NCBI GenBank assembly: GCA_046538735.1
Contig: JBKHII010000006.1
Location: 17,795 to 81,794 of the forward strand
Direction: 5' to 3'
DNA length: 64,000 nucleotides
Source of the DNA: SLST01 sp046538735
GTDB lineage: Bacteria; Spirochaetota; Spirochaetia; DSM-27196; SLST01
Position 1 is the stretch's first letter; every line of letters starts with the position of its first letter. The notes below the pieces were generated by a model that made no database searches, was not told the origin of the DNA, and saw only the letters and a list, made by a program, of their open reading frames with translations. Positions 8,838-17,384 of this stretch are shown in pieces. The position numbers and the translations under genes were made by a program.

Positions 8838-9311
8838 ATGCTGGACGCTCGCTTTTGGACTGCCGACACTAGAGGGGTGATACGACGATTCCCGACCGGC
8901 ATCGCGCTCGTGCTCGTGATCTTCGCCGCAGCCGGCGGCGTTGGTGCAGAGGAGCTCCCGGATACCCGTCCGCTGAGCTCCTGGCAGGCATTCGATCCGG
9001 AAGCATACCAGGACGGTTGGCTCACCCTCGATCGCAACGACGACGGAACGGTCGACTATGCGGTGATGGTCAACGACGCGGGCAACAAGGTGCGCGAGGC
9101 GGCAGACTTCAATCGCGACGGCTACATGGACGATTTCTACTTCTACGAGAACGGCGTTCTTCAGCGTGAGGAGATCGACTCCAACTACGACCAGCGGATC
9201 GACATCTGGATCTACCTCCGCCGCGGCGTGTACATCGAGATGTGGGAACGAGACACCGACTACGACGGCGTGATCGACGTCCGCGAGCAGTATGGCAGCG
9301 AGGCAGAGTAG
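8838..9311 (+). CDS. Secreted protein with four EF-hand/dockerin-like Ca-binding loops
   Basis: The 157-residue product has a hydrophobic signal sequence (about residues 21-38, ending 'GGVGA'). Four regularly spaced DxNxDGxxD-type loops then follow: 'DRNDDGTVDYAV', 'DFNRDGYMDDFY', 'DSNYDQRIDIWI' and 'DTDYDGVIDVRE'. Such loops bind calcium in dockerin, thrombospondin type 3 and EF-hand proteins. The third loop has Gln in place of Gly and may be weaker. The start is uncertain: ATG 8838 has GAGGAG 14 bp upstream, while in-frame GTG 8877 gives a shorter, more typical signal peptide. The 3' end overlaps the next gene by 20 bp. Location is likely periplasmic or surface. Confidence 0.7.
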   Translation: MLDARFWTADTRGVIRRFPTGIALVLVIFAAAGGVGAEELPDTRPLSSWQAFDPEAYQDGWLTLDRNDDGTVDYAVMVNDAGNKVREAADFNRDGYMDDFYFYENGVLQREEIDSNYDQRIDIWIYLRRGVYIEMWERDTDYDGVIDVREQYGSEAE

Positions 9312-10038
9312 GTACCTCACCTCGCACCGCGCGATTCGAGAGGCGATCGCCTCCGGCGGTCACGTGGGCGCACTCTACGTCACCGGTGGCGGGGGCGTGT
9401 CGGCCGAGCTTGCTCGCGCGGCTCGCGAGGCGGGCGTTGACGTGCGGAGAGTCAGCCGTTCGCAGCTTCGGTCGTTGGCGGCGGATGCCCGGGATTGTGC
9501 CCTCGAGCCGGCGAGCGGCACCGAGGGGCGGTCTGCGTCGCTCGCGGAGGTGCTGGAGCGATCGGACGAGCGTTTCGGGCTCATCCTCGTGGTCGATCAC
9601 GTGACCGATCCGCACAACTACGGAGCGATCCTGCGCTCGGCGGACCAGTTCGCGGTGGACGCGGTCGTCGTTCCCGGGCGACGATCGGCGCCGCTGTCGA
9701 GCGTGGCGATTCAGTCGAGCGCTGGGACCGCCCCGCACGTGACCATCGTCACCGTCACGAACCTTGCGGCCGCGGTGGAGGCGATGCAGGAACGCGGGTT
9801 CTGGGTGTACGCTGCGGAGATGTCGGGCGAGCCGATTCACCAGACGAAGCTGTCCGGCAGGACGGCCGTCGTTCTCGGCAGCGAAGGCAAGGGCGTGTCC
9901 CGTCTCGTAGCCGATCGCGCCGACGCTCTCGTCCGCATCCCGACGGCCGGGCACGCCGACTCACTCAACGTCTCGGTCGCGTGCGGTGTCGCCCTCTACG
10001 AGATCAGACGCCAGCAGGGTTGGCTGGCCGAGCACTAG
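9292..10038 (+). CDS. TrmH/SpoU-family RNA 2'-O-ribose methyltransferase (RlmB-like)
   Basis: The 248-residue protein has the N-terminal substrate-binding domain ('SRYLTSHRAIREAI...', about 1-85) and a C-terminal SPOUT knot domain. The three SPOUT motifs are clear: motif 1 'DHVTDPHNYGAILRSAD', motif 2 'VLGSEGKGVSRLV' and motif 3 'DSLNVSVACGVALYE'. The N-terminal domain resembles that of RlmB, which methylates 23S rRNA, but the exact nucleotide cannot be told from sequence. It is the last gene of the chaperone-side run and converges with purD, with 2 bp between the stops. Confidence 0.9.
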   Translation: MAARQSRYLTSHRAIREAIASGGHVGALYVTGGGGVSAELARAAREAGVDVRRVSRSQLRSLAADARDCALEPASGTEGRSASLAEVLERSDERFGLILVVDHVTDPHNYGAILRSADQFAVDAVVVPGRRSAPLSSVAIQSSAGTAPHVTIVTVTNLAAAVEAMQERGFWVYAAEMSGEPIHQTKLSGRTAVVLGSEGKGVSRLVADRADALVRIPTAGHADSLNVSVACGVALYEIRRQQGWLAEH

Positions 10039-10040
10039 GC

Positions 10041-11291
10041 CTACCCGAAGATCCTCCCCCCGATATCCGGTCGGAACCAGGAGCCGGGAAAGATGACCTC
10101 CTTCGCCGCCGTGTACGCGCGGGTCCGTGCGGTCAGAAGCTCGGGCCCGACTCCCACGACGGTGAAGCAACGACCACCGCCGGTGACGACGGCGCCGTCG
10201 CGGGTGGCGGTGGCAGCGTGGAAGAGAAGCGCCTCGTTGTCGGGTCTGGACGGAAGCTGCTCCACGGGAATCCCTTTCGGATACTCGGACGGGTAGCCCG
10301 GCGCCGCAACAACGACTCCGAGCGCAGTGCTGTTCGAGATACGGATCGGGAAATCGCCGACCGTACCGTTGACGGCCGCGTCGCAGAGGTTGGCAAGGTC
10401 GCTGCGCAGGAGCGGCAACACGACCTGCGTCTCCGGGTCGCCGAGGCGGACGTTGTACTCGAGCAGCATCGGCCCGGACTCCGTAACCATGATTCCGAAG
10501 TAGAGAACGCCACGGTACGCGAGACCGGCTTCCTTCAGCCCGCGATACGTGGGCTCCACGATCGTGGTGAGAATGCGCCCGTGGTCCTCCGGTGTCAGCC
10601 AGGGGACGGGCGAGAGCGCGCCCATGCCCCCGGTGTTCGGCCCCGAACCACCTACGCCGGCCTTCTTGTAGTCGGTCGCGGCAGGTAGCAGGACGAAGCC
10701 GTCGCCGTCCGAAATGCCGAAAACCGAGACCTCGTAGCCGGAGAGGCGCTCTTCTACGACGACGGAGTCGCCCTCATCGATGAAGCGACGACCGGCCTCG
10801 GCGAGTCGATCCACGTCGTCCGACTCGATCACGCCCTTGCCGGCAGCGAGACCGCTCTTCTTGACGACAAGCGCGGTTCGCGATGAACGAACGTAGCGCT
10901 CGAGATCGTCGGCGTCCGTGAAGGTTCGGTGATCGGCGGTCGGGATCCCGTAGCTCGTCATGAACGCCTTGCTCGTCGCCTTGCTCGACTCGAGCTCGGC
11001 GGCGCGCGCGTGAGGTCCGATCGCGTGAATGCCTTCGGCGGTCAGCGCGTCTACCAGACCGGCGGCGAGCGGCGCCTCAGGTCCAACGAAGACGAGGTTC
11101 ACGTTGAGATCGCGCGCCGAGCGCACGACCCCTTCCACGTCGTCCGCCGCGATGTTCGGCACGTTCTCCGCCATGCCGGCGGTTCCCGCGTTGCCCGGAA
11201 GCGCGAAGAGACCCGAGATCCGGTTGCTGCGGGAAAACTTCCAAACCAATGCGTGCTCGCGCGCGCCGTTTCCTACAACGAGAATTCTCAC
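10041..11291 (-). CDS. purD: Phosphoribosylamine-glycine ligase
   Basis: GAR synthetase: joins phosphoribosylamine and glycine with ATP, the second step of IMP synthesis. The 416 residues begin with 'MRILVVGNGAREHALVWKF' and contain 'VFVGPEAPLAAGLVD', the ATP-grasp segment 'LVVKKSGLAAGKGV' and 'LLEYNVRLGDPETQVVLPLL' near the metal site. The start is GTG at 11291, in a GTGA overlap with the purN stop, so translation is coupled. It is the last gene of the tatD-purF-purM-purN-purD transcript. Confidence 0.97.
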   Translation of the reverse strand: MRILVVGNGAREHALVWKFSRSNRISGLFALPGNAGTAGMAENVPNIAADDVEGVVRSARDLNVNLVFVGPEAPLAAGLVDALTAEGIHAIGPHARAAELESSKATSKAFMTSYGIPTADHRTFTDADDLERYVRSSRTALVVKKSGLAAGKGVIESDDVDRLAEAGRRFIDEGDSVVVEERLSGYEVSVFGISDGDGFVLLPAATDYKKAGVGGSGPNTGGMGALSPVPWLTPEDHGRILTTIVEPTYRGLKEAGLAYRGVLYFGIMVTESGPMLLEYNVRLGDPETQVVLPLLRSDLANLCDAAVNGTVGDFPIRISNSTALGVVVAAPGYPSEYPKGIPVEQLPSRPDNEALLFHAATATRDGAVVTGGGRCFTVVGVGPELLTARTRAYTAAKEVIFPGSWFRPDIGGRIFG

Positions 11292-11881
11292 CGGGTCATC
11301 TCCGGTTCGCCGGATCGCGAGAGTGCGATTGCGTCGAGCTCACGGCCGATGATGCGGGGATAGTGTGTGTGTTCCAGCTCGTGAATACGTCGCTCCATTT
11401 CTTCGAGTGTCTCGTGGCCGGTCCGCTCGACCTCGAACTGCGCGAGTACCGGTCCGGTGTCCACGCCGTCGTCCACGGTGTGAATCGTGATACCCATACG
11501 GCAGCTCGGCTCGGCGAACGATCGTTCGATCGCGTGCATGCCGGGATGGGCGGGCAGTATCGACGGGTGAATGTTGACGATGCGCCCGGTGAACGCGCTC
11601 ACGATGGGTGAGGGAAGTATCTTCATGAATCCGGCAAGCACCACGAGGTCCGGGCACAAGGTTGTGAGTACGCCGAGAAGCCGCTTTTCGGCCGCGGCTC
11701 GTCCGGCACCGTAGTCGACAACGATCGACGGGACGCCAAGGTTCTCGGCACGCACGAGAGCGTACGCCGACGGGTTGTCGGTGATGAGCGCCTGAAGATT
11801 GTGATCCGAGCCGCGAAACGCCTGCGCGATCGCCTCGAAGTTCGTCCCGGACCCGGACGCGAGCACGACGAACTCAGCCAC
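11288..11881 (-). CDS. purN: Phosphoribosylglycinamide formyltransferase
   Basis: GAR transformylase transfers a formyl group from 10-formyl-THF to GAR. At 197 residues it is a usual PurN length. It has the N-terminal 'VVLASGSGTNFEAI' phosphate loop, the catalytic Asn-His stretch 'GRIVNIHPSILPAHPG' and the catalytic Asp region 'GITIHTVDDGVDTGPVLAQ'. I chose GTG 11881: the same frame is open further upstream, but that part is only a shadow of purM. This start overlaps the end of purM by 8 bp (GTGGCTGA). Confidence 0.95.
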   Translation of the reverse strand: MAEFVVLASGSGTNFEAIAQAFRGSDHNLQALITDNPSAYALVRAENLGVPSIVVDYGAGRAAAEKRLLGVLTTLCPDLVVLAGFMKILPSPIVSAFTGRIVNIHPSILPAHPGMHAIERSFAEPSCRMGITIHTVDDGVDTGPVLAQFEVERTGHETLEEMERRIHELEHTHYPRIIGRELDAIALSRSGEPEMTR

Positions 11882-12818
11882 GCGCCACGCTCCCGAGCTC
11901 GATGATCGGCTCGCCGACCGCCTCGGCGAGCGCAGCCACGCCGGCCGGATCGACCACGAGCGCGACGCCGATACCCATGTTGAAGACGCGTCGCATCTCG
12001 CGCTCGTCGATCGAGCCCGCCCGCCCGAGCCGATCGAAGATCTCAGGCCGCGGCCATGTCCACCGGAGGTCCGGCCGCATCCCGTCCGGAAGGACGCGCG
12101 CAACGTTTCCCTCGAGCCCGCCCCCGGTGATATGCGCGGCAGCCTTGATGTGGGCGGCGGCGCGCAGAAGCTGATCCACGTAGATCCTCGTCGGCTCGAG
12201 GAGTTGGTTCCAGAGCTCGAGGTCATTCGGATCGGCGACGCGTCGTGCGAGCGAGAACCCGTTGGAATGTATGCCTGAGGAGGCAAGGCCGACGATTGCA
12301 TCGCCTGCGCTGATCCGCTCGATTCTCGGGAGCCGGTCGTCGCGCTCCACGAGTCCCACGGCGAACCCGGCGAGGTCGATCTCGTCCTCGGCGTACATGT
12401 CGGGCAGCTCCGCCGTCTCGCCGCCCGCGAGGGTGCACCCGGCCGTCTCGCAGCCGGCCACGATTCCCCGCATGACGTCCTGCAGCACGTCTTCGCGAAT
12501 CGTACCGCACGCGATGTAGTCGAGGAAGACCGAGGGTTTCGCACCGCAGACCGCCAGGTCGTTCACGCACATCGCGACGAGGTCGATGCCGACCGTGTCG
12601 TATCTGCCGAGTTTCTTCGCCACGAGCAGCTTCGTGCCCACGCCGTCCGTCGTGGAGAGGAGAACCGGGTGGCGATACGCGCTCGGATCGATCTCGATCC
12701 CGCCGGCGAATCCACCGATCGGTCCAATTGCCGCGCTGCGAATGCCCGCGACGAACGAGGCGAATCGGTCGCCGCGCTCAATACTCACACCGGACGCCTC
12801 GTAGGTGTTTCCGTTCAT
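11874..12818 (-). CDS. purM: Phosphoribosylformylglycinamidine cyclo-ligase
   Basis: AIR synthetase closes the imidazole ring using ATP. The 314 residues show 'VLLSTTDGVGTKLLVAKKLGRYDTVGIDLVAMCVNDLAVCGA', 'LAGGETAELPDMY' and the C-terminal 'ITGGGLEGNVARVLP', all PurM hallmarks. It is slightly shorter than the usual 330-345 residues. The ATG at 12818 overlaps the purF stop as ATGA; the longer open frame upstream is a purF shadow. Confidence 0.96.
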   Translation of the reverse strand: MNGNTYEASGVSIERGDRFASFVAGIRSAAIGPIGGFAGGIEIDPSAYRHPVLLSTTDGVGTKLLVAKKLGRYDTVGIDLVAMCVNDLAVCGAKPSVFLDYIACGTIREDVLQDVMRGIVAGCETAGCTLAGGETAELPDMYAEDEIDLAGFAVGLVERDDRLPRIERISAGDAIVGLASSGIHSNGFSLARRVADPNDLELWNQLLEPTRIYVDQLLRAAAHIKAAAHITGGGLEGNVARVLPDGMRPDLRWTWPRPEIFDRLGRAGSIDEREMRRVFNMGIGVALVVDPAGVAALAEAVGEPIIELGSVARG

Positions 12819-14293
12819 CGGGCTTGTTCTCCGCTCGTTTGGGGGTTCGTCGCTTCCCTGCGTGAATCCGCCATGAGCTCCTCCGCCGTGAGGGGCACGT
12901 CCACCGGGTAACGACCGCTGAAACAAGCGTAGCAGAAATCGCGAGGCTCTGCTACGGAGTGCTGGAGTCGATCGAGGGACAGGAAGCGCACCGAATCCGC
13001 ACCGATGGCCTCGGCGATCTCGTCCGGGCTCAGGTGGTTCGATATGAGCTCGGAGCGAGTGGGAATGTCGATTCCAAAGAAGCACGGCCACCGGATTTCG
13101 GGGGAGGAGAGGCGGAGGTGGACTTCGCGGGCACCGGCTTCTTTGATGAGCCGGACGAGGATCCTGGCGGTTGTGCCTCGCACGAGCGAGTCGTCCACGA
13201 GAATCACGCGTCGGCCTTCTATGACTTCTCTGACCGGATGCAGTTTCATCCGCACGGCGAGCTCGCGCTCGGACGTCGTGGGCATGATGAAGCTGCGCCC
13301 GGCGTAGTGATTGCGCGTGAGTCCGAAGTCGAAGGGAATGCCGGCGGCCTCCGCGTACCCGATCGCAGCGCTCGTGCCCGAGTCGGGAACCGGGACGACG
13401 ATGTCGCCGATGCCCCCGCCGTCCGCGGCCGCGAGCGTCGCCCCCATGCGCTTCCGGGCGTCGTGCACGGAAACGTCGAACACCTTCGAATCCGGCCGGG
13501 CAAAGTAAATGAGCTCGAAGACGCACTGGCGCGGACTGGGTTGCTTCGCCAGATAGTCGCTCCGTTCGCCGTCCGCGTTGATGACGATGATCTCGCCGGG
13601 GCGCACGCTCCGGTACTCGGTCACTTTGAGGATATCGAGTGCACACGTCTCGCTCGCGACGATCGTCATGTCGTCCTTCCAACCGATGTAGAGGGGCCGA
13701 AAACCGAAGGAGTCACGGACCGCGACGAGCGAGTCTTCATGCGTGAGGACCATGCTGAACGCGCCTTCGACCATCTGAAGCGTCTCCACGAGCGCCTCGT
13801 AGAAGGTGTGCGCGCGACTGCGCGATATGAGATGCAGCAGCATTTCCGTATCGGAACTCGTCTGGAAGATCGATCCCTCGTTGAAGAGCATCGTCTTCAG
13901 GGCGCGCGTGTTCGAGATGTTGCCGTTGTGGGCTAGAGTGATCTCGCCCTTGTTGCAGACGACGTGGAGCGGCTGAACGTTCTCTACCTTGTTTCCTCCG
14001 TGCGTGGAGTAACGGACATGGCCGATGCCCACGGTAGAGATTCGCGTCTCGGTCAGGTATCGCGAGAGAACCGTCGATACCATCCCGAGGTCCTTGTAGA
14101 CGACGGTTCTGCCGTCTTTGCGATACGCGATCCCCGCACTCTCCTGGCCTCGGTGCTGAAGCGAGAAGAGCGGGAAGAAGAGTTTCTCCGGTACGTTGAT
14201 TGGCGAGCGGCTGAAGATCCCGGCCACGCCACAGTGGTGGCCCAGCGATGGACCCTCGGCTCGGCCGAGTGCCCCGTCCACGCCGTGATTCAT
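12815..14293 (-). CDS. purF: Amidophosphoribosyltransferase
   Basis: First committed step of purine synthesis: PRPP plus glutamine gives phosphoribosylamine. In the 492 residues the nucleophilic Cys is C21 in 'HHCGVAGI', so a 20-residue propeptide must be removed, as in Bacillus-type enzymes. The glutaminase half includes 'LQHRGQESAGIAY' and 'IGHVRYSTHG'. The transferase half has the PRPP loop 'VILVDDSLVRGTT'. A late 'FCYACFSGRYPVD' segment suggests the iron-sulfur-type subclass, which carries conserved Cys near the C-terminus. It starts 34 bp after tatD on the same strand. Confidence 0.96.
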   Translation of the reverse strand: MNHGVDGALGRAEGPSLGHHCGVAGIFSRSPINVPEKLFFPLFSLQHRGQESAGIAYRKDGRTVVYKDLGMVSTVLSRYLTETRISTVGIGHVRYSTHGGNKVENVQPLHVVCNKGEITLAHNGNISNTRALKTMLFNEGSIFQTSSDTEMLLHLISRSRAHTFYEALVETLQMVEGAFSMVLTHEDSLVAVRDSFGFRPLYIGWKDDMTIVASETCALDILKVTEYRSVRPGEIIVINADGERSDYLAKQPSPRQCVFELIYFARPDSKVFDVSVHDARKRMGATLAAADGGGIGDIVVPVPDSGTSAAIGYAEAAGIPFDFGLTRNHYAGRSFIMPTTSERELAVRMKLHPVREVIEGRRVILVDDSLVRGTTARILVRLIKEAGAREVHLRLSSPEIRWPCFFGIDIPTRSELISNHLSPDEIAEAIGADSVRFLSLDRLQHSVAEPRDFCYACFSGRYPVDVPLTAEELMADSRREATNPQTSGEQAR

Positions 14294-14327
14294 AGCAGAG
14301 TACCTACGCCGCAGTCAAGCTTTGCCT

Positions 14328-15101
14328 CTACGAGCCGATACCGAAGAAGCGCAGCGAGTTTTCGAAGAGCTGGTCCGCGAGGGCCTCCGGCTCCATCTCG
14401 CGCAACTCGGCGAGGAACTTCAGGTTCTCCATGAGGTAAGCAGGCTTGTTGCGCTTGCCACGGTACGCGGACGGTACCATGAACGGGCTTTCGCTCTCAA
14501 TCAGCATCCGCTCGAGCGGCATGTTGCGTGCGGTCTCGTGCAGGTTCCGAGCGTTCCGGTACGTGACGTTGCCGGCGAACGAGATGTAGAGATCGAGCTC
14601 GAGCGCGTGCTGCGCGTACGCCCAGTCTTCCGAGTAGCAGTGAAGCACGCCGCCCTTGCGGGGTATCTTCTGGCGCAGGATATCGAGGACGTCCGCTCCG
14701 GCGTCACGATTGTGAATGACAACCGGTTTGCCGAGCCTGTCCGCGATCTCGAGTTGCGCGATGAAGAGCTCGATCTGGGAGTCCTTGTCGCCGAACTTGC
14801 GGTAGTAGTCGAGACCGGTCTCGCCGATCGCGACGACGCGGTCGAGACCCGCGCCCTCCTCGATCTTCTCCCGCCAGTCTCGCCCCGGATTCGTCACCTC
14901 CGACGGAGAGACGCCGATGGCATGGTAGACGTGAGAGGCCGTCTTCAGGTTCTCGTAGACCTGAAAGAAGTCCCTGAGGTTATTGCAGATGGAGAGAACG
15001 CCTTCGACTTTCTCTCTCTTGGCTTCCTGTACTACAATCAGCTGCTCGATCGGGTCTTCATGAATCAGACCGATATGAGCATGAGAATCAAATAATCTCA
15101 T
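14328..15101 (-). CDS. TatD-family metal-dependent hydrolase (Asp-to-Glu at one metal ligand)
   Basis: The 257-residue TIM-barrel protein has the N-terminal HxH (H7, H9 in 'FDSHAHIG'), 'AIGETGLDYY' with E94, 'PVVIHNRDAG' with H130 and 'GVLHCYSED' with H154. Those are the TatD DNase metal ligands. The last canonical ligand, Asp in 'ETDAP', is replaced by Glu in 'IESESPF' (E204). Family members are 3'-5' nucleases or deoxyribonucleases in DNA repair and quality control. Here it opens the purine operon. Activity may be altered by the D/E change. Confidence 0.88.
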   Translation of the reverse strand: MRLFDSHAHIGLIHEDPIEQLIVVQEAKREKVEGVLSICNNLRDFFQVYENLKTASHVYHAIGVSPSEVTNPGRDWREKIEEGAGLDRVVAIGETGLDYYRKFGDKDSQIELFIAQLEIADRLGKPVVIHNRDAGADVLDILRQKIPRKGGVLHCYSEDWAYAQHALELDLYISFAGNVTYRNARNLHETARNMPLERMLIESESPFMVPSAYRGKRNKPAYLMENLKFLAELREMEPEALADQLFENSLRFFGIGS

Positions 15102-15148
15102 AGTCCGTCCGTGTCGATATTCCTAGTATGGTGATGAGGATCCTGCCA

Positions 15149-15177
15149 AACATATCACCACCCAGCTGCGTCGTCAA
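15149..15177 (-). promoter_or_regulatory. Promoter of the tatD-purFMND operon
   Basis: On the minus strand, TTGACG (15177-15172), 17 bp spacer, TATGTT (15154-15149). This gives a leader of about 40 bases to the tatD ATG. No PurR-type operator is obvious. Confidence 0.6.
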
Positions 15178-15200
15178 CTCGGCCACAAGGAAGTCGCTAT

Positions 15201-15244
15201 TTGACAAAAAGTTACGCGCATGATACCGTTCCGCTGTATATAAT
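15201..15244 (+). promoter_or_regulatory. Promoter region of the M23-bactofilin operon
   Basis: A perfect TTGACA (15201-15206) is followed after 17 bp by TACCGT (15224-15229) with an upstream TG, an extended -10 form. A separate perfect TATAAT lies at 15239-15244, too far to pair with this -35. Two start sites are possible. It is divergent from the tatD promoter. Confidence 0.55.
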
Positions 15245-15277
15245 CCGACAATAGGCCGTTAGGAGTAGGAGTATTTG

Positions 15278-16333
15278 GTGAGTCGCGACCCCAAGACACG
15301 TCCAGCCGCGGAGAGTACAGAACTGAGACAACCGATTTCCGCGAAGCTGAGAAACGGCCTGAGAGGCTTCGGCAGCTTCATGCGCAGAATCCTTCGTTCG
15401 GGGCGGCAGCGTTTCACCATCATGCTCATCCCGCACTCCGAGAAGCGTGTGCTGAATCTCCAGCTCAACACGTTCGCTCTGGTGTTCGTGGTCGTACTCG
15501 CGACGGCGGTCGTCGCCGGATTCTTCTATCTCGCGACGGTGTACACCGGGAGTGAGCGGCTGGCCGACGAGAACGGTTCGCGACTGCGTGCGGCCGAAGC
15601 GAGTCTCGAGCAGGTTCGGCAGGAGGTTGCCGAGTTCCTCGAGGTCTACGATGAGTTTGAGAACAGCCTCGGAGGCACGCTGCAGCGACTGGACATCGAC
15701 TCCGCGAGCGATGCGGATACGCCGTCCGCAGGCGGCGACCTTGCGACGATGCTCAACCTTGAGCAGGTGGGCGAGGGCGACATGCGAGAGATCCTCGACC
15801 TGCAGCGCGTCGTGGCGTCGCTCCGGGCCTCGATGAGCCCGCTCAACGAGATTTCCGAGGTCCTCGATCTGCACAAACAGCTTCTGAGCGACATTCCCAA
15901 CTACTGGCCGGTCATCAACGAACGCGGCATCGTGACGATGGAGTTCGGCCCGAACATCCATCCGCTGCACGGTGTCTGGTACATGCACAAGGGCATCGAT
16001 ATCGCAGACTACATCGGGACACCGATCGTCGCCGCCGCGAACGGCGTGGTGACGGCTGCTGGTTTTGATGCGGTGAGCGGCTACGGTGGGTACGTGGAGA
16101 TCGACCACAACTACGGTTTCAAGACGAAGTACGGACACCTTCTGGACTACGAGGTCAGCGAAGGCGAGGAGGTGGTCCAGGGACAACGCATAGGGACGAT
16201 GGGCAGCACCGGTCTCTCGACCGGCAGCCACGTCGACTTTCAGATCTGGATCGGAACTGAAAACATCGATCCGGCCTACTTCCTGAAGCTGTCCAAGCCC
16301 GACTTCAACCGCCGAACCCGCAACAGGTACTAG
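15278..16333 (+). CDS. M23/LytM-like membrane protein with altered zinc site
   Basis: A 351-residue protein with a basic cytoplasmic N-terminus, one membrane segment (about 65-88), a helical coiled-coil region (95-205) and a C-terminal LytM domain (225-335) in the periplasm. H237 and D241 of the HxxxD motif and H287 in 'YGHL' are present. The final HxH is HVD (H318-V-D320), so the usual zinc-binding His is Asp. Family enzymes cut peptidoglycan cross-links; degenerate ones activate amidases or act structurally. GTG 15278 follows AGGAGTAGGAG and is preferred over TTG 15275. The bactofilin gene begins 2 bp after its stop, a pairing known to control cell shape in other bacteria. Confidence 0.85.
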   Translation: MSRDPKTRPAAESTELRQPISAKLRNGLRGFGSFMRRILRSGRQRFTIMLIPHSEKRVLNLQLNTFALVFVVVLATAVVAGFFYLATVYTGSERLADENGSRLRAAEASLEQVRQEVAEFLEVYDEFENSLGGTLQRLDIDSASDADTPSAGGDLATMLNLEQVGEGDMREILDLQRVVASLRASMSPLNEISEVLDLHKQLLSDIPNYWPVINERGIVTMEFGPNIHPLHGVWYMHKGIDIADYIGTPIVAAANGVVTAAGFDAVSGYGGYVEIDHNYGFKTKYGHLLDYEVSEGEEVVQGQRIGTMGSTGLSTGSHVDFQIWIGTENIDPAYFLKLSKPDFNRRTRNRY

Positions 16334-16335
16334 CC

Positions 16336-16905
16336 ATGGCGGCACGGCGGACCGGCGACGACAGCCTCATCAACTCGATCGTGGGCCCCGGAACCTTCTT
16401 TCGTGGACATCTGGAGCTTAGCGGACTGCTTCGTATCGACGGGGACTTCTCCGGCTCGGTCAAGACCGACGGTCGGGTCATCGTTGGACAGGCGGGACGC
16501 GCCGACTGCGCGATCGAGGCAGCGACCGTGGTCGTGGGCGGGCTCTTCCGCGGTGAGATCCTGGCATTCGAGAAAGTCGTACTCCTCGCGTCAGCGGTCG
16601 TGATCGGTACGATCTCAACGCCGAGGCTGGTGGCGGAAAACGGAGTCCTTCTCAGCGGTCGATTCCGAGTGACGGGGTCGGTCGAGGACCTTGTGGCCCC
16701 GGGCGATCTCGCCGGGAGGAGGAAGGAGCTCCTGCTCGAGAGCGTGCGGACGCGCGAAACGGCGCAGTCCGCCGGCGACGATCGCAGGAGCTCCCGCGTT
16801 GCAGAGAATGAGCGCACCGTGGACTCCGTCCGGGACCGGGCCGGCGCTTCGGCGCAGGAGAACCTCGCGATCGTGCGGGGTGGCGGCGGCGAGTGGAGAG
16901 GATAA
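16336..16905 (+). CDS. Bactofilin (first copy)
   Basis: Bactofilins polymerise into cytoskeletal filaments without nucleotide. The 189-residue protein carries the beta-helix core (about 15-120) with repeated Gly/Val/Ile turns, for example 'FRGHLELSGLLRIDGDFSGSVKTDGRVIVGQAG'. A long polar, probably disordered tail (120-189) follows. It directly follows the M23-like gene; in Helicobacter, Caulobacterales and Leptospira such pairs localise cell-wall remodelling and set cell curvature or helicity. A role in helical shape here is inference. Confidence 0.9.
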   Translation: MAARRTGDDSLINSIVGPGTFFRGHLELSGLLRIDGDFSGSVKTDGRVIVGQAGRADCAIEAATVVVGGLFRGEILAFEKVVLLASAVVIGTISTPRLVAENGVLLSGRFRVTGSVEDLVAPGDLAGRRKELLLESVRTRETAQSAGDDRRSSRVAENERTVDSVRDRAGASAQENLAIVRGGGGEWRG

Positions 16906-17378
16906 GCGGAGAGGGCTTCTTCAGCTATCGCCGCGAAGTCGGCGGGAAGAAGGATTCCCGCAGGCTGCGGAAGCCCGCCGCCGCGAAGTCGTTCTTCTCC
17001 GAGCTTCGCGAGTCGGAGCGCGTGTCGTCCGGCTTTTCCGTCACGGACGAAACCTCCGAGGCGGCGACGGCGGAGCTTCTTGACGCCGTCTTTGAGGCCG
17101 GCGATCGATTGAAGCGACACGCCGATTCGGAGGCACTTCGCAACTACCGGGAGCGGGTCGGACGGTTCCTGAAGGCGGTCGTCAGTCGCGGTATGGACGT
17201 AGAAGAGCGCACGTCGGGATCGAATATCCTGCGTCGGAAACGATACACACTCGTTCAGGTCATCGACACGAAGCTCGAGCAGCTTGCTGCGGGGATGATC
17301 TCGTCGCAGCGCGAGCAGTTGGACGTGCTCGCGCGGGTGGACGAGATCAACGGGCTTCTCGTTGATCTGAGTCACTAG
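16893..17378 (+). CDS. YaaR-like (DUF327) family protein
   Basis: A 161-residue soluble, helical, charged protein. The segment 'AVFEAGDRLKRHADSEALRNYRERVGRFLKAVV' and the end 'VIDTKLEQLAAGMISSQREQLDVLARVDEINGLLVDL' match my memory of the YaaR/DUF327 family, whose function is not established. GTG 16893 overlaps the bactofilin end by 13 bp. In Bacillus subtilis yaaR lies close to ricT; here the RicT/PSP1 gene begins 6 bp downstream, so the neighbourhood is conserved across phyla. Confidence 0.75.
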   Translation: MERISGEGFFSYRREVGGKKDSRRLRKPAAAKSFFSELRESERVSSGFSVTDETSEAATAELLDAVFEAGDRLKRHADSEALRNYRERVGRFLKAVVSRGMDVEERTSGSNILRRKRYTLVQVIDTKLEQLAAGMISSQREQLDVLARVDEINGLLVDLSH

Positions 17379-17384
17379 GGGGTC

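Noticed and set aside
15201..15244. Single promoter made of TTGACA 15201 and TATAAT 15239
   Set aside because: The spacing is 32 bp, far outside 15-20 bp; each box was considered separately.
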